This document shows, one piece after another, positions 1 through 11,166 of a stretch of 64,000 nt of DNA. Each line of letters begins with the position of its first letter. The stretch's first letter is position 1. Origin of the DNA: Nannobrachium achirus. Its lineage: Eukaryota; Chordata; Actinopteri; Myctophiformes; Myctophidae. The position numbers were made by a program, and so were the translations under genes. Where the stretch lies: NCBI GenBank assembly GCA_963921795.1, contig OY997657.1, positions 29,209,470-29,273,469 on the forward strand. The letters are read 5' to 3'. The notes below the pieces were generated by a model. The model was not told where the DNA came from and searched no databases. It saw only the letters and a list, made by a program, of their open reading frames with translations.

Positions 1-362
1 TTAAGCGAACATTTGTAACTCAAATTTTGCTTCTGGGGGGGGGGGGGGGGGTCCCTGGAACTAAATATTTTGAGATGGGGTCCTTCACATGAAAAGGTTT
101 GAGCACCACTGACATATTATTCTAAAATAAAATCAAGTTTTTTCAAAAAGTAGCAGATCTACAAGCTCGATCTACAAAATTGCAGATATACAAGATCACA
201 GCGCGGCTGTGATCTTGTATATCTGCAATTTTTCAATAGTTAAAGCACAAAATAACGTGTAATAATGCATTCCCAGTCTAAATGGGTTAAACCCCCTCCC
301 GCTATGAAGAACATTCATGGGGGGCCCGCAGTGAATCCTTGTAGCCAGGGCCCAGAATTTGG
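1..362 (-). mobile_element. Composite hAT-like MITE, reversed, cut by the window edge
   Basis: This is a reverse-oriented relative of the elements at 12554, 44353 and 62193. The inner hAT part (GACCCCATCTC, TTTAGTTCCAGGGAC in reverse) lies at about 20-115. The outer end (GGGGGGCCCGCAGTGAATCC, CCCAGAATTTGGTG) lies at 318-362. Two copies of the fold-back module sit between them. The final CAGGGGCGTCA tip is missing on the right, and the left part lies outside the window. A run of 17 G occurs at 35-51. Confidence 0.7.
176..232. repeat. Fold-back module, perfect 27-bp arms
   Basis: The arms are identical and surround a 3-base loop (gcg). This variant reads CAAGATCACAGC where most copies have CAAGCTCACA. 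A partial extra arm (GTAGCAGATCTACAAGCTCG) lies just upstream at about 150-170, so the site looks like a doubled or rearranged module. Confidence 0.85.
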
Positions 363-403
363 TGGGCCTAACCACCCTAACCACTTATACTAGCCCTAAT
401 ACT

Positions 404-456
404 TACTGAATTTCCCCCTTGGGATAATAAAGGTATCTATCTATCTATCTATCTAC
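404..456 (+). mobile_element. LINE-type 3' tail with (TATC)n
   Basis: ACTGAATTTCCCCCTTGGGA is followed by TAATAAAG and a TATC array. This is the usual 3' end of an abundant fish LINE/SINE group of the CR1/L2 kind (family assignment from general knowledge). The same end occurs on the other strand at 17030-17075. Only the tail is present. Confidence 0.6.
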
Positions 457-466
457 TTTGTCGAAT

Positions 467-533
467 AGTGAACATTGCCAATCTAAAAGCTTGCGGCGCA
501 ATGCAGTGAGAGCTTGTAGAAGTGCTATTTTTT
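467..533. repeat. Decayed fold-back module
   Basis: The left arm is eroded (CATTGCCAATCTAAAAGCTT). The right arm keeps GAGCTTGTAGAAGTGCTATT. No host element ends could be found around it. Confidence 0.5.
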
Positions 534-539
534 TAAATG

Positions 540-972
540 TTTAGAAAGATTTTGCCTATAACGACGTGCCCAAAATAAACTGCAGTGGCGCATCTTGAAA
601 ATCCATTATGTTTCACATTCAAATAAGCTTAGCCTACTACAGCGTATAGTGTAGCCCGTTCCAGCATCTGGAAGAACAACCCAAGCATTTCCGAGCAAAT
701 ATTAATGTTTGATTCGAGGTCTAAAAATGGCAACCGAGTAGCACAAAATCAGATCAAAATGACTCAGCATACAAGCGTCTTTTTCTTTCCTATGGGCCTA
801 ATAGATTATGAGCTTTCCTGGTCAAAATCTGTGGATAAAAAAGAAAGAGTTCATTTCATAAGACAAAGTTGTGTTTGTTTAGATCTATGAAACTAGGGTC
901 TAGACTAGAGGCCTATACACAGAGACAAATACACATGACAAATGTTCCCAGAGTAATAAACAAGAGCATGCA
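540..972. other. Unique sequence, no recognised feature
   Basis: AT-rich DNA without a convincing coding frame or repeat. Confidence 0.5.
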
Positions 973-982
973 CGGCACACGC

Positions 983-1049
<67 letters not shown>
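973..1049. repeat. (CA)n microsatellite
   Basis: A CACG/CA mixed start is followed by about 30 pure CA units. It gives spurious HTHT and CVCV frames on the two strands. Confidence 0.97.
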
Positions 1050-1052
<3 letters not shown>

Positions 1053-1314
1053 CCCTTCCTGTTTTCAAAGAGTTTGGAAACTCAATCAAAGACACAAGGT
1101 TTAGGATTTACATCTGTGGCCTTTTATGTCTGTGGCCTTGCAGGAAAGAACCATCTCAGCCCAGCTGCAGCCGAGCTCAGCTCACAACGAGACCCAGCCT
1201 CTATGCTCCCGCATGCAGCACAACTGAAAACAATATCCACAATTCACAAATGTACCGCTAAAAAGAACCTCTTTAGAGGCAACGAGATATGGTCTGTAGT
1301 CTGTACCGTAGAAT

Positions 1315-1840
1315 AGTGGTTCTCAACCTTTTCAGGCCGCGACCCCCAAAAGAATCATATTTTAACTGGGACCCCCACCCTGAAGAGCACTAAGAGTTGA
1401 GGCATTACATTTTGTATTATAACACGGTTCTATTGTGAAAATAGCAGATCTACATGCTCACAATTACAGCCTCTAATATTTGACTATTTGGCCAATGTTT
1501 AATTTGTCATTTTAGAGGTATTAAAATGTCCTTAAATGGTCACTTTAGAAATGTGCAGATACCCTCTATACACTTAGGTTTGTTTACTGTTGAGTAAGAA
1601 AACAATGTTGCACATTAAGCTAATCATCTGGGGACCCCCCCACATTTTAAGTAGTTTCATTAATCATCAAAGAAAAATCTAAGAAATCCCATAAATTAGA
1701 AAACAAATGTTTAAGAAGTAGTGAAAATAGCCGATCTACAAGCGATACCTTGTGAGCTTGTATAGATCTGTTTTCACTAGTTTGGGTCCCGGGCAAACGT
1801 CTAATTTGGGGTCTTGAGCTAAAAGGTTTGGGAACCACTG
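1315..1840. mobile_element. Chimeric hAT-like MITE
   Basis: The left half (AGTGGTTCTCAACC, then CATTAAGCTAATCATCTGGG at about 1613) matches the family at 54417-54776. The right half (CTAAGAAATCCCATAAATTA to GGGAACCACTG) matches the families at 9741 and 37398. The join lies near 1640. One half-module (1433-1463) and one fuller module (1721-1778) are present, one from each parent family. Near-identical CTTTAGAGGCAAYGAGAT copies flank it at about 1270 and 1842, which is longer than a normal hAT duplication. Confidence 0.6.
1721..1778. repeat. Fold-back module, core shortened
   Basis: Left arm GTGAAAATAGCCGATCTACA, right arm GAGCTTGTATAGATCTG then TTTTCAC. The core is reduced to a few bases and the right arm has a small insertion. 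Confidence 0.75.
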
Positions 1841-1859
1841 CTTTAGAGGCAATGAGATG

Positions 1860-2058
1860 ACCTATATATTTTTGTCCATGCCTTTCGTCCCTTGCCCTAA
1901 ACTTCGCCTTTTTTTTACTATTTTTAAAAACATTTTAAATACTTCAAATAGCCAATCTACATCGACACGTTGTGAGCTTGTAGATCAGTTATTTGAACTA
2001 TTTAAAAAAAGGCAAAGAAGTTTAGGGATGGGGGATAAGGCATGGACGCAAATAGGGC
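1860..2058. mobile_element. Fold-back (snap-back) element
   Basis: Two long imperfect arms face each other. The left arm has TTGTCCATGCC, then CTTGCCCTAAACTTCGCC. The right arm has GGCAAAGAAGTTTAGGGAT, then GGCATGGACGCAAATAGG. At the centre (about 1943-1997) is a copy of the fold-back module (TTCAAATAGCCAATCTACAT / GAGCTTGTAGATCAG). The sequence on either side (GAGAT / GGTCTGTAG) is contiguous at about 1284-1300, which suggests an empty site. Confidence 0.65.
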
Positions 2059-2059
2059 C

Positions 2060-3150
2060 CCTGGTCTGTAGAACACCAGAAGCCCTCCTCAATGAAGAAA
2101 ATAAGAGAGAAGCCATGCTATCTGATTATGCTGGTGGTAGTGAGATATAGAGCAAAGAAATTAAGAGGGCCCAAATGGAGTTGTAAGGTTCCAAATTCCA
2201 GGGTTAAATGAACACTAAGGACTGTGTAGGCTGTAGGGCCTACACTAGCCGATACAATAAATCAGATAAATGGTTAGAAATATCCAAATACGCTGCTGAC
2301 ATTTACACCAGTTTATGTCTGCTCCTAAAATACTTGAAGAGGAAATGAAAATTACAAGAGGGAAGTGGCTCTGGTTTAAAATACACAGAATCCTGTCCCA
2401 GATCTGGCCATGGGAATGAAACAGTGCACCACGTTCATACACAGCCCTGTCCATTTTTGATCACTTGTAACAGTTACAGACTGTCCACATTCTTCTTTTT
2501 CCTTTTTTCATTGTCATTCATCATGCAAAGTTGCAAACAATACAGAGGTCTCGACCAGAAGAGAGAGATGCTGGATTGTGGTATCTGTACAACAAAGTAA
2601 CTCTAGGATTATACAACTCATCAGCTTGATATTTTCATATTTCAATGTTTTAAATGCATAGCTATGGCAATGGAGGAATATCAGAGATGATATCTAATGT
2701 ATGAAATGAGACACCTCAGTCTCCACAGGATCTATGGTTGGCCAACATGTGGATAAACATTTATTAAAATGGTGTAAAAGCACACACAGCCATAAAAACA
2801 CTACCAGGTGCTAGACAAGTAAAGTCGAGACGCTGTGACACTAACTAGTGATAAAATACTCCCATGCAAAAGTATTAGCATAACCACCATGTCATGTTTC
2901 AGAGGCTGATTGAGCGCTTACACTCGAATCGTCACATGGTGATGCATGTCTGTGTGTGTGGGCTATGGAGCCCGATATAGAGAATCTCTGATGTCATATT
3001 GATCTGTCTTGCCCAAATATGGGGTTCCACATACACGCAAGACTGGCCTCCAAGTGGCCATAGCCAACCGCATTGGTATAGTTGGCTGAAATATGGAATG
3101 GGGACATACATGTACACATACGTATATTACATGCATGCATACATACATAA
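2060..3150. other. Unique sequence, no recognised feature
   Basis: No convincing coding frame. The last 50 bases are rich in TACA/CATA steps that lead into the hAT insertion at 3151. Confidence 0.5.
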
Positions 3151-4254
3151 TAGGGGTGTAACGATACATTTAATAGTGATACGATACGCATCACGATATT
3201 GGTTCATTCATGGCGATATAGGATACGATTCAATTCAATGATTTAAAATTGATAGTTACTATTTAGCAAAGAAATTAAATCTGTGTGGAACATGCCAATA
3301 GTGCAGGTTTTTTAAGGGAAAATATTATTATGGATATAAATAACTAAACACTGTGATTCTCTAGGAAATACATGCATGGACATTATATTTCAACACATAA
3401 TTATGGTCAAACCCGCACCTTGACATGAACACAGAGACACACACATTTATCGATAGACCAAGAGTAGCTATATGGAATGGAGAAGTAATAAGACCCCTCT
3501 TTTTCATTTTTCTTCTTAAAATTGCTAAATACAAAGGCACAAGTACAGTGATGTTACTAGGTTTTCAATGTAATGGGTCCCAGAAAGGTTTTATGAGTCC
3601 TCAATACAATGTTTTCGAGCGCTGTGAGCTTGTAGATCGGCTATTTTCAAAATGTTTGCCTATTTCTTATATTTATTTTACAATTTGGCTAATGTTTGAA
3701 CTTAGAACTACTAAAACTACTAAAACATGTGCCCCTAATGAATTCGGGCGAGCAAAATGGCGTCGGACGTCGGTGGAATCAAAACATTGACGTTTCTATC
3801 GCCTGTTTAAGACTTTCTACGTGGATTTTATTTGTGTTAACGTAGGGTAAAGTAGGATGCTTTCACCCATGAACAATGGTGGTGTCTGTGGAATTTTAAA
3901 ATGTTTTTCTTTTACCGCGACCGGTAAATTATTTTAACATGGACTCCAATGGAGGCACATCCCCGGGACCCCAGGACCATGACATGAATGAGTCCCTGGG
4001 CGACTTGAATGAGTTTTTGATGCGGGATGTGCACGTAATGACATCACTGCAAGTACTTATAGGATGCTTCCAATCCATACAATCGAGTATTTGCATTGCA
4101 AAACGATTTGATACCGGTTATTTGTAAAATGATATGATACGATACAAAGCCAAACGGTACAATATTTTGCTGTTTTGCTGTGCATATCGAAATAGTAGAT
4201 CGTTGCAAATTAAAATCTATTTTTCAATTCAGTTACTATATCGTTACACCCCTA
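3151..4254. mobile_element. hAT-type non-autonomous element (TAGGGGTGTAACGATA ends)
   Basis: The terminal inverted repeats TAGGGGTGTAACGATA and TATCGTTACACCCCTA are flanked by an exact 8-bp duplication, ATACATAA (3143-3150 and 4255-4262). At 1104 bp it is the largest element in the window. It carries a right half of the fold-back module (3611-3652) and a CpG-containing inner segment (about 3740-4040) that looks unlike the rest of the element. No transposase frame is visible. Confidence 0.9.
3740..4040 (+). pseudogene. Possible captured 5' exon inside a hAT element
   Basis: CpG steps appear suddenly here (GGGCGAGCAAAATGGCGTCG). One start opens a short frame ending at 3789. A second start at 3939 gives a protein beginning MDSNGGTSPGPQDHDMNESL and continuing GDLNEFLMRDVH. 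The composition is acidic and low in cysteine, like the first coding exon of a nuclear protein. A GT follows at CAC|GTAATG near 4032, and after it the frame drifts into element sequence. I do not recognise the parent gene. It could also be element-specific sequence or chance. Confidence 0.35.
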
Positions 4255-4260
4255 ATACAT

Positions 4261-4276
4261 AAATACATGCATGCAC

Positions 4277-4321
<45 letters not shown>

Positions 4322-4330
4322 TACATACAT
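4261..4330. repeat. CATG/CA/CATA microsatellite
   Basis: About 24 CA units are flanked by ATACATGC and ATACATAC steps. Confidence 0.95.
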
Positions 4331-5190
4331 TCTTACTACAACTTCGATGACAGTAATTCCAATATGGTCTGTGTTGGCCATTACAGTCAGAAGCAAGACT
4401 CCCCCCCATAAAAAAAAAAATACAGAAGCAAAACCTAAGATATGTTCACCTCAGAAGGCTTTGACACAAGAAACCATATGCCTCTAGACTAGGCTGTGCC
4501 CAACTAGTTCATGGTGGTCACATTCAACAACTGGCAATAACCGCAAATAATATGTCCATATAAAAAGGCCCAGGAAACGCTTTAGCCCAACATCAGGGTT
4601 ATAGGACATGGGCAATTATTTGCACTGTAAAGCACTAGTCTTAACAGCTGAAGTAGCTGTCTCCCTTTGTTGTTTCAGGCCAGGATGGGGGTTGATTGGG
4701 AGGAGGAATGTGTTTGAGGAAGCTTGGCGGCAGGAATGGGGAGTGCAAAACAGCCCTCAGGTGATAAGATCGCGACACCCACATTGGCAGACAAAACGCT
4801 GAGCTGTCAAATCAATCACACAGATAGGAAGAGGGCACAGAGACAGGAATCACCGAGGGATCACCTGACTGGCAACCGACAATACTAGAGTGCTGCAGGA
4901 ATCTAAAACAACGGTTTCATCCGCCAAAAATAACATACCAATTGCAACACTATGCATTGTATACATTTGTATGAATTGGGTTTAAAGCTGAAATGAAATC
5001 CATAACTTATTTGAACAACTAAAATTTTATTTTAACAATTCTGTAAGACAGAGTACAGTGAATATAGGTAACTAGGCCCAAAGCTTGTGAATCCAATCGC
5101 TCCCCTGACCCCTGCTCAAGCAAGGATTCCCTTTTGTATGAGTGGTAGAAATTAGGTTTCCCACAAAGGTGACCTGGGTTCAGATCCCAG
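4331..5190. other. Unique sequence with a tRNA-like B-box palindrome
   Basis: No coding frame was recognised. At about 5170-5191, ACCTGGGTTCAGATCCCAGG contains a B-box-like GGTTCAGATCC inside a short palindrome. It may be a scrap of a tRNA-derived SINE. Confidence 0.4.
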
Positions 5191-5193
5191 GTG

Positions 5194-5659
5194 TAGTGGT
5201 AGAAATACAATGTAGAAATTCAAAGAATTAAAAATGTACTTCAGTATAAGTACAAAATATTGGCATCAAAATGTACTTAAAGTACCAAAAGTAAGTATTC
5301 ATTATGCAGAATGTCCCATTTCAGTTTTTCAAATGTATGAAAGACTGTCATTTCATACATTTCACAAAGATCTACAAGCTCGAAATGTGTCGCATCGTGA
5401 AGCAATGTGAGCTTGTATATCAGCTATCTTCAAATGGCCGAAATGTATACAGGGCTGAAAGGGTTAATCGTAATAATAATCTACAAATAAACTAGTAGCT
5501 AAGGTTTTCAAATAAATGTAGTGGCGTAAAAGTACAATATTTGGATCCAACATGTAGTGGAGTAGAAGTAAAAGTACTGGAAATTGGAAATACTCAAGTA
5601 AGGTACAAATAGGTAGGCAGTACAGTACTTAAGTAAATGTTAGTTACTTTCCACCACTG
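5194..5659 (+). mobile_element. hAT-like MITE, CAGTGGTG...AAGTA family, decayed
   Basis: The body is the same as the intact copy at 29764-30239: GGCATCAAAATGTACTTAAA, GTACCAAAAGTAA, CAGTACTTAAGTAAATG and the end CCACCACTG. The left tip is eroded (TAGTGGTAGAAATACA). Confidence 0.75.
5364..5432. repeat. Fold-back module, diverged
   Basis: Left arm AAAGATCTACAAGCTCG, right arm GTGAGCTTGTATATCAGCTA. It sits in the same place as the module of the sibling element at 29932, so it was present before the two copies separated. Confidence 0.75.
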
Positions 5660-5663
5660 TTTA

Positions 5664-6044
5664 GGTGTTACTGTACAATTAGCCTTCTCTGCCAGGAGAG
5701 GACATAAAACAGCTTTAAAGTAGGAACATGGAAGGCAACCTTTATCAAGAAAAAACATGAGGTTTTATTTAATTATTAATAAGGTCTGCCTCTATTATAA
5801 ACGCAATTGATGTGCAAATACAAAACTAGGAACTGGGAAATTACTGTATAGGCCAATCTGACGGTATAGTTACTGGACAAAATATTATAGACTTTCAAAG
5901 GAGGTAAATTAGGTACTTTTGGAAGACCAAAAATACCCTTGTCCAACAGACAAGACTACAGAGGTAAATACCAATAGTAAAAAACAAACAAAAAAACGTG
6001 ATGTTCAGGGGAGAGGCCGGGGCTTGTGCATATCCTCAATAAAT

Positions 6045-6046
<2 letters not shown>
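5664..6046. other. Unique sequence, no recognised feature
   Basis: AT-rich sequence without coding or repeat signals. Confidence 0.5.

Positions 6047-6135
<89 letters not shown>
6047..6135. repeat. (CA)n microsatellite
   Basis: About 44 uninterrupted CA units. Confidence 0.98.
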
Positions 6136-6137
<2 letters not shown>

Positions 6138-7560
6138 AATCTTCTTTCTGCCTAATCATGGTGCTTGGCTGCTAAACTACCATTAGGCCTTAACTCCCAC
6201 CACACTCTTCACACCAGCAACACAACCCAGAGCAGACGCAAACCAAACTTTGACAAGGCTCCGTACGTCGTCTATTCATTTGAACCCTGTGTGAACACAG
6301 GCTCGCAGGAGGTCGGGCTATATGTTCTCAGGGAAGGGTGTGCTGTGTGCACACCAACTCGGTTTACCACCTAACCTTACCACCAGAACATCAATCAATC
6401 TCCACAAATTACACCTGTCCAGGAAAACAGAATGTTGAATCATTAGGCATTGTGTTTTCTTCAATTAAATAAGGGGTGAGAGACAATGTCAATAACAGCC
6501 CGTAAAGCCAAATAAAGAACCTGAGAAATTGCATAACATAAGGGAAGATTAGACATTTGAATACAGGCAAATCTCATTCAGGCATGGAACAACTCAATCT
6601 GTGTCACAATAGGCTACAAGGGAAAGGGCTGTAATAAATTCTTGAACATTACAAAATCAATAACATTCTAAAAAAAACAACAACAGTCACGTTGTACCTG
6701 CAGCGGGCTTATATGTGATATCTCTAGCTTGAAGAGTTAAAATGGCATCCTTCCTCATACAAACCATGAAAATATCTCTCTTCACTTAGGCTACTGAGTG
6801 GCTTTTTCATCAAGTGCAGCGCATTAGATTCAGTTAAAACAAATGGAAATGCTTAGTATTCCATTCACTCCGATTCTATGAATCACACCACCATCATCAC
6901 AGATAGGTGGTGGTGAGAGCATAGAACTGCTGCTTGGACCATAACGTTAGCCATCTTAGCTGCTGTCATTGTGTAATCTTTAACAGATGCACCATATAGG
7001 CTGGGTCTGAAAGCCTCTATGGCATATAAAACAACTGGTGTCTAGTTCAAGGACAAAGTGTCCCTGCATTAAATCAATCCACCTTATGAGCACCAGATAA
7101 ATGGACCGGAGGAGGGTGGTGGGGGTGGGGGGAACATGGCTGTTTCGCACATGAAACCATGACAATGTGAGTCTACAGAAACACTTCCTCCAGTGTCAAG
7201 AGCACACAACGACATCTCTGAGAAAGTAAGGACACATATTCGATTAAATGACACGGATTGTTGCACTTTATGAAAGATAAACGGCCGCAGGGCTCGTCCC
7301 TTGTACTATATTTACCCGATTCCAACAGTAAATGCAGGAAACATGATCATTGTGTGATCGTGCAGTGCAATGCGAAACACTGTACAGTGCTGTGAATGGG
7401 CAGGCAGGTACTTTATGAATGGAAGGGATCACGTGACCGCAGCACCTCCCGAGCAGATATTTCTCACTGACAGTCAACAAGCAACGCTGCACACAGGGAT
7501 CAGCCCACTAAAACAATGCGAATTTGCCACTAAATATCGACGAAACGTTCACAAAACGAC
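6136..7560. other. Unique sequence upstream of CpG-rich region
   Basis: No known repeat. Only short unrelated frames are present. CpG frequency rises after about 7400. Confidence 0.45.
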
Positions 7561-7700
7561 ACATCCATTGATCGCCGTCACTTAGTCGTTGCCTTTCGCG
7601 CGGAGATCCGAGAGATTTGCACGTCAACCGTGCCGTTTTTAACGTTTTTTTTATGAATGGAGATTGTGATATGCAAATGAGTGTGATTGAGAAAAAAAAA
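7560..7700. promoter_or_regulatory. Candidate promoter segment (E2F-like and octamer motifs)
   Basis: TTTCGCGC at about 7594 fits the E2F consensus, and ATGCAAAT at 7671-7678 is an exact POU/octamer motif. The surrounding 140 bases have clustered CpG (ATCGCCGTCA, GGAGATCCGAGAG). Nothing downstream could be identified as an exon, so direction and target gene are unknown. Confidence 0.3.
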
Positions 7701-8539
7701 TGGCATCTTCAGCTTTTGGACGCTGACATTGCAGCGTTCTCTTTGATGGCACGTTTTCCTTTAATAAAGATAACTGTTTAATAGCAGCGTGATTTCAATG
7801 ATTCGTATGTCAACGATGATAGATCAGTAGCCCATCGTGGAATATAAATATACATTGCCGACTGATCTAAACTGCCTAAATAGCTCTATTTGAACATCAT
7901 GTACTGAGCTGATGTTAGGATAATATAACGACTAAAGTAGATTATTTCGTGTAGCTATCGTTGTCTTCGCGAATTGGTAATTACATGTAATACCATTATC
8001 GGGGATTCTGTGTACAGTAGCTACACCAATAACGGGGGGAAATGCACGTTTATTCGGCTAAACGTGTACAGCCAACCAACGATATATTTTTGAATGGAAT
8101 GGACGATTGTTGATGCCCATTGACATATAAGTGTAGACATGAAATAAAGGGAGAAACGGCCGGGGGAATGCGCTGCGATCAGCGTGGGCCTATATGGCAT
8201 TGTATGCGTAATAACGCCGTTTTAAAATGTAAACGTCAAAACATAGAAACACATAATAGCCTGTCAAACAGTCCGAACAATAACAGAGGGCAGATCGACT
8301 CATATGGCCATCATCAGTGTTATTATTGGCAATGAAAACCAAACTGTATGCTTTGGTTTGGTCCAAGTACATCATATATTATATATGTATGGAGCAATAC
8401 ACAATGTATAAGATGTGTATAAGATGCAAGGACGTGTAGAGGATCACCTCTAGAACACTGAGATACCTGATATCACTGCAGCGCTGTAACAATGTAACAA
8501 AAATGTAACAAAAATAATAAAGAGTACTACTCACTCGTT
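7701..8539. other. Unique sequence, no recognised feature
   Basis: AT-rich, moderate CpG, no coding frame of note. Confidence 0.45.
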
Positions 8540-9470
8540 GTTTGGATTTGTCGAATCTTCGCTCATTTTTTCTCACGGGGATCCAAATCCTAGCAATAGC
8601 ATCGACGACGCAGTGACGGCAGGGTAATACACCACAAATATCACCATTTTCTTTCACATTAAAAACAAATCACCCCTAGAGTTGGATAGAAAAAAAAAGT
8701 TAACGTTTTTTTTTTTTTTTTTACAATGGAGCGCTCCTCTCGAAACCAAGTAGCCTTTTTAGCCTAGCTCTGCTCTGCTGCCTGCTGGAACTAAATTACG
8801 AGGAGGAATGACAACCGATGATTCATTTTTATCTTCTCTGGAAGTAAAATCCGACCACGACAAATTGCCCGTCTGCATCGTCCTCTTCAGCAACGCATAT
8901 CCCATATATTCAAAAAGAAAAAAACGTGTACGGATCCTTTGGAAAATGTACAAATCGTACGCGACGTTTGGCAGGTTATTTATGGCTGGTCTGGTCGAGC
9001 ATCCATTCGCCAACTTCAGGTCCAGGACAACACTTGAAAAAGCAGCGTTCTTTGCTCCGTTCAACGCGTCCGAGGGATCTTGCGGTAGGAGCTCCGAAGC
9101 TGTGGTGGCGGTGGGTGGCGGTAGGGGAATGTTCTCGTGATTTTTTCAATGTTGTTACGGAGACGCGGAGTCAAGAAAATGTTGTAGATACGAAAAATTC
9201 CCAGAGAAAGTTGGTGGACATCTGCTTTAATCGAACTCCATTTTCAACTCGGGGGCAACGAAACATCGGAAAACTGGGCGGATGTGTCGACCCTCGCCAA
9301 GAGAAAACGAGATCCTTCCGCGAGGAGGTAGCAAAAAAAACATAGCCGCGATTACATCGAAATCGTTTCTACGCTTACACGCTTTGTTGCGTCCACGCCG
9401 ACCGTCGCACGTTGTTCGTTATTATATGCGACTCCGGAACGACGCATTGCAAATGAAAACGGGACGTTCA
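8540..9470. promoter_or_regulatory. CpG-rich domain, possible promoter/first exon
   Basis: CpG is strongly enriched compared with the rest of the window (for example GTACGCGACG, CCACGCCGACCGTCGCACG). In vertebrate DNA this normally marks a CpG island. Frames are open on both strands: 110 codons on + at 8808-9140 and 101 codons on - at 8759-9064. Neither resembles a protein family I know. Fragmentary frames are expected in an untranslated first exon. No splice sites could be fixed. Confidence 0.45.
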
Positions 9471-9623
9471 CTTTTAAAGTTGACCCAAAGTAGTCCCCAC
9501 ACACTTCCCAAAAGAAGTTTCCCTTCAATCACGCATTGATACACAGCAGAGGGAAGCGTCTGTGTGATAGCACGCACACTGGAGAGAAGGATCCAGACAC
9601 AGTGAATGTGTCTGTGTGTCGTA

Positions 9624-9641
9624 CACGCACGCACGCACGCG

Positions 9642-9692
<51 letters not shown>
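9624..9692. repeat. CGCA/CG/CA compound microsatellite
   Basis: (ACGC)n is followed by GC steps and about 20 CA units. Confidence 0.97.
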
Positions 9693-9694
<2 letters not shown>

Positions 9695-9740
9695 CCATTA
9701 AGAAATTCTGTTGTTTGCTTTCATTAAGCATTCACTAGGC

Positions 9741-10062
9741 CACTGGTTCCCAAACAGTGGGTCGGGACCCATTTGTTGGTCGCGGACACATTTTTGTGGG
9801 TCCCTTATTTTTATTTTTTGTTTCCTACGTTTTGTTTTTTAAATTAGGCTATTATTATTTCAAAGCATTTTCAAAAAACATTCCCAAAAAAGCTAAGATT
9901 TCCACGAATTAAAGAAATACAATCTAATTTCAGTATTAAATAAAAGAAAATCTAAGAAATTCCATGAATTGGCCAACAAATGTCTAAGTAAGAAGTAGTG
10001 AAAATAGCCTGTTGTCTCTTTTGGGTCTGGAGGTGAAAAGTTTGGGAACCACTCACTCACTG
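9741..10062. mobile_element. hAT-like MITE, CAGTGGTTCCCAAAC family
   Basis: It begins CACTGGTTCCCAAAC and ends GTTTGGGAACCACT plus a short CACT repeat. The flanks are CACTAGGC (9733-9740) and CACTAGAC (10063-10070), an 8-bp duplication with one change. The fold-back module is reduced to a single arm stub (GTGAAAATAGCCTG at about 9998-10011). Confidence 0.75.
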
Positions 10063-10070
10063 CACTAGAC

Positions 10071-10489
10071 CAACTGTTTCTGCATGGTGCTGGTCTCTGA
10101 AACGGTGGGGAAATGTTTTAAATGCAACAACCCACACTGGTGCAGCACGTGGGAATTACATCAGATTCCCCTTCATGATTTATGAAGCAAAAGGCCGATG
10201 TTACTTTTGTATTACAGGCAGCATTTCATTCATTTCGCCTCTGTTCTGTAGAACCGGAATAGTTTGAACATGATATTATACTAAATACTAAATATACTAA
10301 ATAATAAAAATGTATCAATACAAATGTTTAGATGTGGTAGCCAATTAATAAACTAGAAGACTATACCAAAACCATATCTATTTAGTCAGTAATACGCCTA
10401 TTTGTCTTGCTATATGGTTTATACAGCTATCATAACTATACCATTCTCTATACTCCCAGCATATAGGCTACATACATATACATAGGCCG
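10071..10489. other. Unique sequence, no recognised feature
   Basis: AT-rich, with ACTAAATA steps near 10280. No coding signal. Confidence 0.5.
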
Positions 10490-10606
10490 CCTACATACAT
10501 ACATACGACTACATAAAGTGTAGGCTACTGTATGTATGTATAGGCCTATGTATGTATGTACATACATGTGTATACATGTGTGTGTACACACACACGCGCG
10601 CACGCA

Positions 10607-10651
<45 letters not shown>

Positions 10652-10712
10652 GCACACACGCGCGCGCGCACACGCGCGCACTAGCGCGCACACACACACA
10701 CGCACACACAAT
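10490..10712. repeat. Compound (ATAC)n / (GTAT)n / (CA)n(CG)n array
   Basis: TACATACA and TGTATGTA blocks are followed by mixed CACG and CA units. The alternating purine-pyrimidine run is unusually long. Confidence 0.93.
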
Positions 10713-10877
10713 GAAGTCTTTGTCCAGATGTTGGATATAGCCTGTGTTACAATAGCCTCCAGCCATATATCAGTTCTGTAGCTAGTTACCCCATTCATGT
10801 TCTTGTGAGACTGAGGTAGACAGTTGAACCTACTATAAAATAGTACTAACAAGTTACCAACAAAATCATATATAGAT

Positions 10878-11166
10878 CAGTGATTCTCCAAAATGGGGTC
10901 CGGGGGCTCCCAGGGATCCACAAGAAGGTTCCAGGGGGTCCTCAGCAAAACGTAACCACTTTAACCCTATAGCTATTTGAAAATAGCAGATCTACAAGCT
11001 CACAAAGCTCTGAGCTCTGTCACGTTTTGAGCTTAGGTCATCTATTTTAACAGCACAAATCTTGTATGGGGATCCCTGCTGGCACAAAATCTTTTCAGTG
11101 GGGGTCCGTGGCCAAATGCTTATTAATTTGGGGGGTCCTTGACATGGAAAAGTTTGTGAACCACAG
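10878..11166. mobile_element. hAT-like MITE, CAGTGATTCTCCAAA variant
   Basis: It begins CAGTGATTCTCCAAAATGGG and ends GAAAAGTTTGTGAACCACAG. No exact target duplication was found, so the right tip is probably altered. Confidence 0.65.
10979..11050. repeat. Fold-back module, right arm diverged
   Basis: The left arm is canonical (GAAAATAGCAGATCTACAAG, then CTCACAA). The right arm is changed (GAGCTTAGGTCATCTATTTT). The core is AGCTCTGAGCTCT. Confidence 0.75.

Noticed and set aside
4192..4225. Another fold-back module (AATAGTAGATCG)
   Set aside because: Only a short chance-like match with no second arm or GAGCTTG block.
8759..9140. Protein-coding exon on either strand of the CpG-rich domain (110 and 101 codons)
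   Set aside because: The frames overlap on opposite strands and neither resembles a known protein. The domain is kept only as a possible promoter/first exon.
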